DNA of 7,268 nucleotides from DATAVB01 sp040414495 (GTDB lineage: Bacteria > Actinomycetota > Actinomycetes > Mycobacteriales > QHCD01), in contig JBEDUI010000063.1 in NCBI GenBank assembly GCA_040414495.1, positions 1-7,268 of the forward strand. The letters are read 5' to 3'. The notes beneath the pieces are model-generated. The model had not been told where the DNA came from, did no database searches, and saw only the letters and a program-made list of their open reading frames with translations. The position numbers and the translations under genes were made by a program. Numbering within the stretch: position 1 is the stretch's first letter; every line of letters begins with the position of its first letter. Positions 6,402 through 7,268 of this stretch are shown here, one piece after another.

Positions 6402-7130
6402 ATGCACCAGCAACACCACAACACCGACCGTGTCGCGGTAGTCACCGGCGGTTCAGATGGCATCGGTCGCGCCATCGTCGAACACCTTGTCGGCATTGGA
6501 TATACGGTCTGGGCGGTGGCGCGACGGGCGGAGCTGCTGACCGAGCTGGCAGAAGAACAGCCCAAGCGCACGGTGATTCCCGCTCCGACCGACCTGACAC
6601 AGGTGTCGGATATCGACCGGCTGGTCGAACGCATTCGAGTCGAGACGCCGGAAATCAGCGTGCTGGTGCATTCGGCCGGCAGCTATTCCTACGGTCCAAT
6701 TGATCAGGCGCAGACCGAGCGACTGCGCCGGCACTGGGAGGTCAACGTCGAATCGGCCTACCGGCTGACCCACCACCTGCTCGACCAGATGCCCGGCGCC
6801 GGGGATGTCATCTTTCTCAACTCCTCGCAGGGACTGCGCGCCAGCGGCACGGTCAGCCAGTTCGCCGCGTCGATGCACGCCCGCAAGGCGCTGGCCGATT
6901 CCTTGCGAGAAGAGGTGAATGGGCGCGGCATCCGGGTCGCCACCATCCACCTGGGACGGACCGCAACCCCGTTGCAGGAAGGGATCTATGCCGAGCGCGG
7001 TTGGCGCTACGAACCGGACCTGCTGCTGCAGCCGAACGAGGTCGCGACGATGGTCGCCGGCATCATCGAAATGCCACGGACTGCCGAAGTGACCGACGTG
7101 ACGATGCGCCCGGCGATAAAGTCGTATTGA
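6402..7130 (+). CDS. Short-chain dehydrogenase/reductase (SDR) family protein lacking the catalytic Tyr and Lys
   Basis: 242 residues, the size of a classical SDR; ATG 6402 follows GAGG with a 7-base spacing. The Rossmann fold is clear: VAVVTGGSDGIGRAI carries the TGxxxGIG dinucleotide motif (residues 15-22), A40-R41-R42 suggests NADP(H) preference, HSAG at 90-93 replaces the usual NNAG, and N114 (WEVNVES) is the conserved Asn. S141-S142 (LNSSQG) contains the catalytic Ser. The usual YxxxK is not present: in the aligned stretch FAASMHARKAL the Tyr is F154 and the Lys is M158. An offset alignment would instead give Met for Tyr and K162 for Lys. IHLGRTATP fits the cofactor-clasping region (PGRTATP in relatives). 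In context a ketosugar reductase would be expected, but catalysis is doubtful. The probable methyltransferase gene follows after 23 bases. Confidence 0.88.
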   Translation: MHQQHHNTDRVAVVTGGSDGIGRAIVEHLVGIGYTVWAVARRAELLTELAEEQPKRTVIPAPTDLTQVSDIDRLVERIRVETPEISVLVHSAGSYSYGPIDQAQTERLRRHWEVNVESAYRLTHHLLDQMPGAGDVIFLNSSQGLRASGTVSQFAASMHARKALADSLREEVNGRGIRVATIHLGRTATPLQEGIYAERGWRYEPDLLLQPNEVATMVAGIIEMPRTAEVTDVTMRPAIKSY

Positions 7131-7153
7131 ACCGGCGACTTGGGGGCACAGAC

Positions 7154-7268
7154 GTGACAGATTCCTTTGCGTGCCGCGGTTGCGGCGGCGGGCGGACCAC
7201 GGTCGTGCTCGATCTCGGCGATGTGCCGGCTTCGGACTATTTCCCGGCCGCTGACGATCCGCAGCCGG
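7154..7268 (+). CDS. Probable sugar C-methyltransferase, N-terminal zinc-binding part only
   Basis: The first 38 codons of a gene continuing off the right edge. GTG 7154 is preceded by GGGGG with an 8-base spacing. The visible N-terminus carries C7-R-G-C10, then TVVLDLGDVPASDYFPA. This matches the N-terminal zinc-binding domain of SAM-dependent NDP-sugar C-methyltransferases (the family of TylC3, NovU and EvaC), where a CxxC is followed by a VLDLG-x-x-P stretch and a second Cys pair further on. That second pair and the SAM-binding domain lie outside the window. It starts 23 bases after the SDR stop and is presumably co-transcribed. If correct, it would add a branching methyl group to a 4-keto-deoxysugar. 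Other class I methyltransferases share this N-terminus, so the substrate is unproven. Confidence 0.72.
   Translation, partial: MTDSFACRGCGGGRTTVVLDLGDVPASDYFPAADDPQP

Noticed and set aside
6453..6950. 165-codon minus-strand frame inside the SDR gene
   Set aside because: The plus-strand frame has the full Rossmann fold motifs and a ribosome site; this frame has neither.

Overview
The window reads as chromosomal DNA from a high-GC Gram-positive bacterium (Actinomycetota). GC is high throughout, third codon positions are mostly G or C, and GTG starts occur. The secreted protein at the left has an actinobacterial build: a long basic signal peptide, a DUF4082 domain, a Pro/Thr linker and a beta-helix. 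I cannot name a genus from sequence alone. No tRNA, rRNA, CRISPR array, transposase or integrase is visible.

Layout, left to right. (1) Positions 1-1373, minus strand: the first 457 codons of a large secreted modular protein whose C-terminal part lies outside the window. (2) Positions 1374-1730: a 357-base gap with no convincing gene. It holds a strong inverted repeat just past the end of the flippase gene, then a hairpin-rich stretch that would be the promoter and leader of the secreted-protein gene. (3) Positions 1731-4440, minus strand: a two-gene unit, a family 2 glycosyltransferase followed 31 bases later by a Wzx-type polysaccharide flippase. (4) A perfect 14-bp hairpin at 4644-4681, probably the terminator of the next gene. 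(5) Positions 4691-6291, minus strand: an RmlC-like dTDP-sugar epimerase and, downstream of it, a PhyH-like Fe(II)/2-oxoglutarate dioxygenase. (6) A 110-base divergent intergenic region. (7) Positions 6402-7268, plus strand: a short-chain dehydrogenase/reductase (SDR) homologue, then the first 38 codons of a probable sugar C-methyltransferase that continues off the window.

Together these genes look like part of a locus that makes and exports a surface glycan, or a glycoconjugate, containing a modified (C-methylated and/or hydroxylated) deoxysugar. The epimerase, SDR and C-methyltransferase would tailor the nucleotide sugar, the glycosyltransferase would transfer it, and Wzx would flip the lipid-linked product. 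The dioxygenase could hydroxylate a sugar or lipid carrier intermediate, and the secreted beta-helix protein could bind or process the finished polymer. The joint pathway is inference; the family assignments are much firmer.

The most unusual features are two enzymes with altered catalytic residues. The SDR has Phe and Met where the family has the catalytic Tyr and Lys, and the RmlC-like epimerase has His where the catalytic Tyr is expected. A PhyH-like dioxygenase in a glycan locus and the structured leader of the secreted-protein gene are also worth checking.
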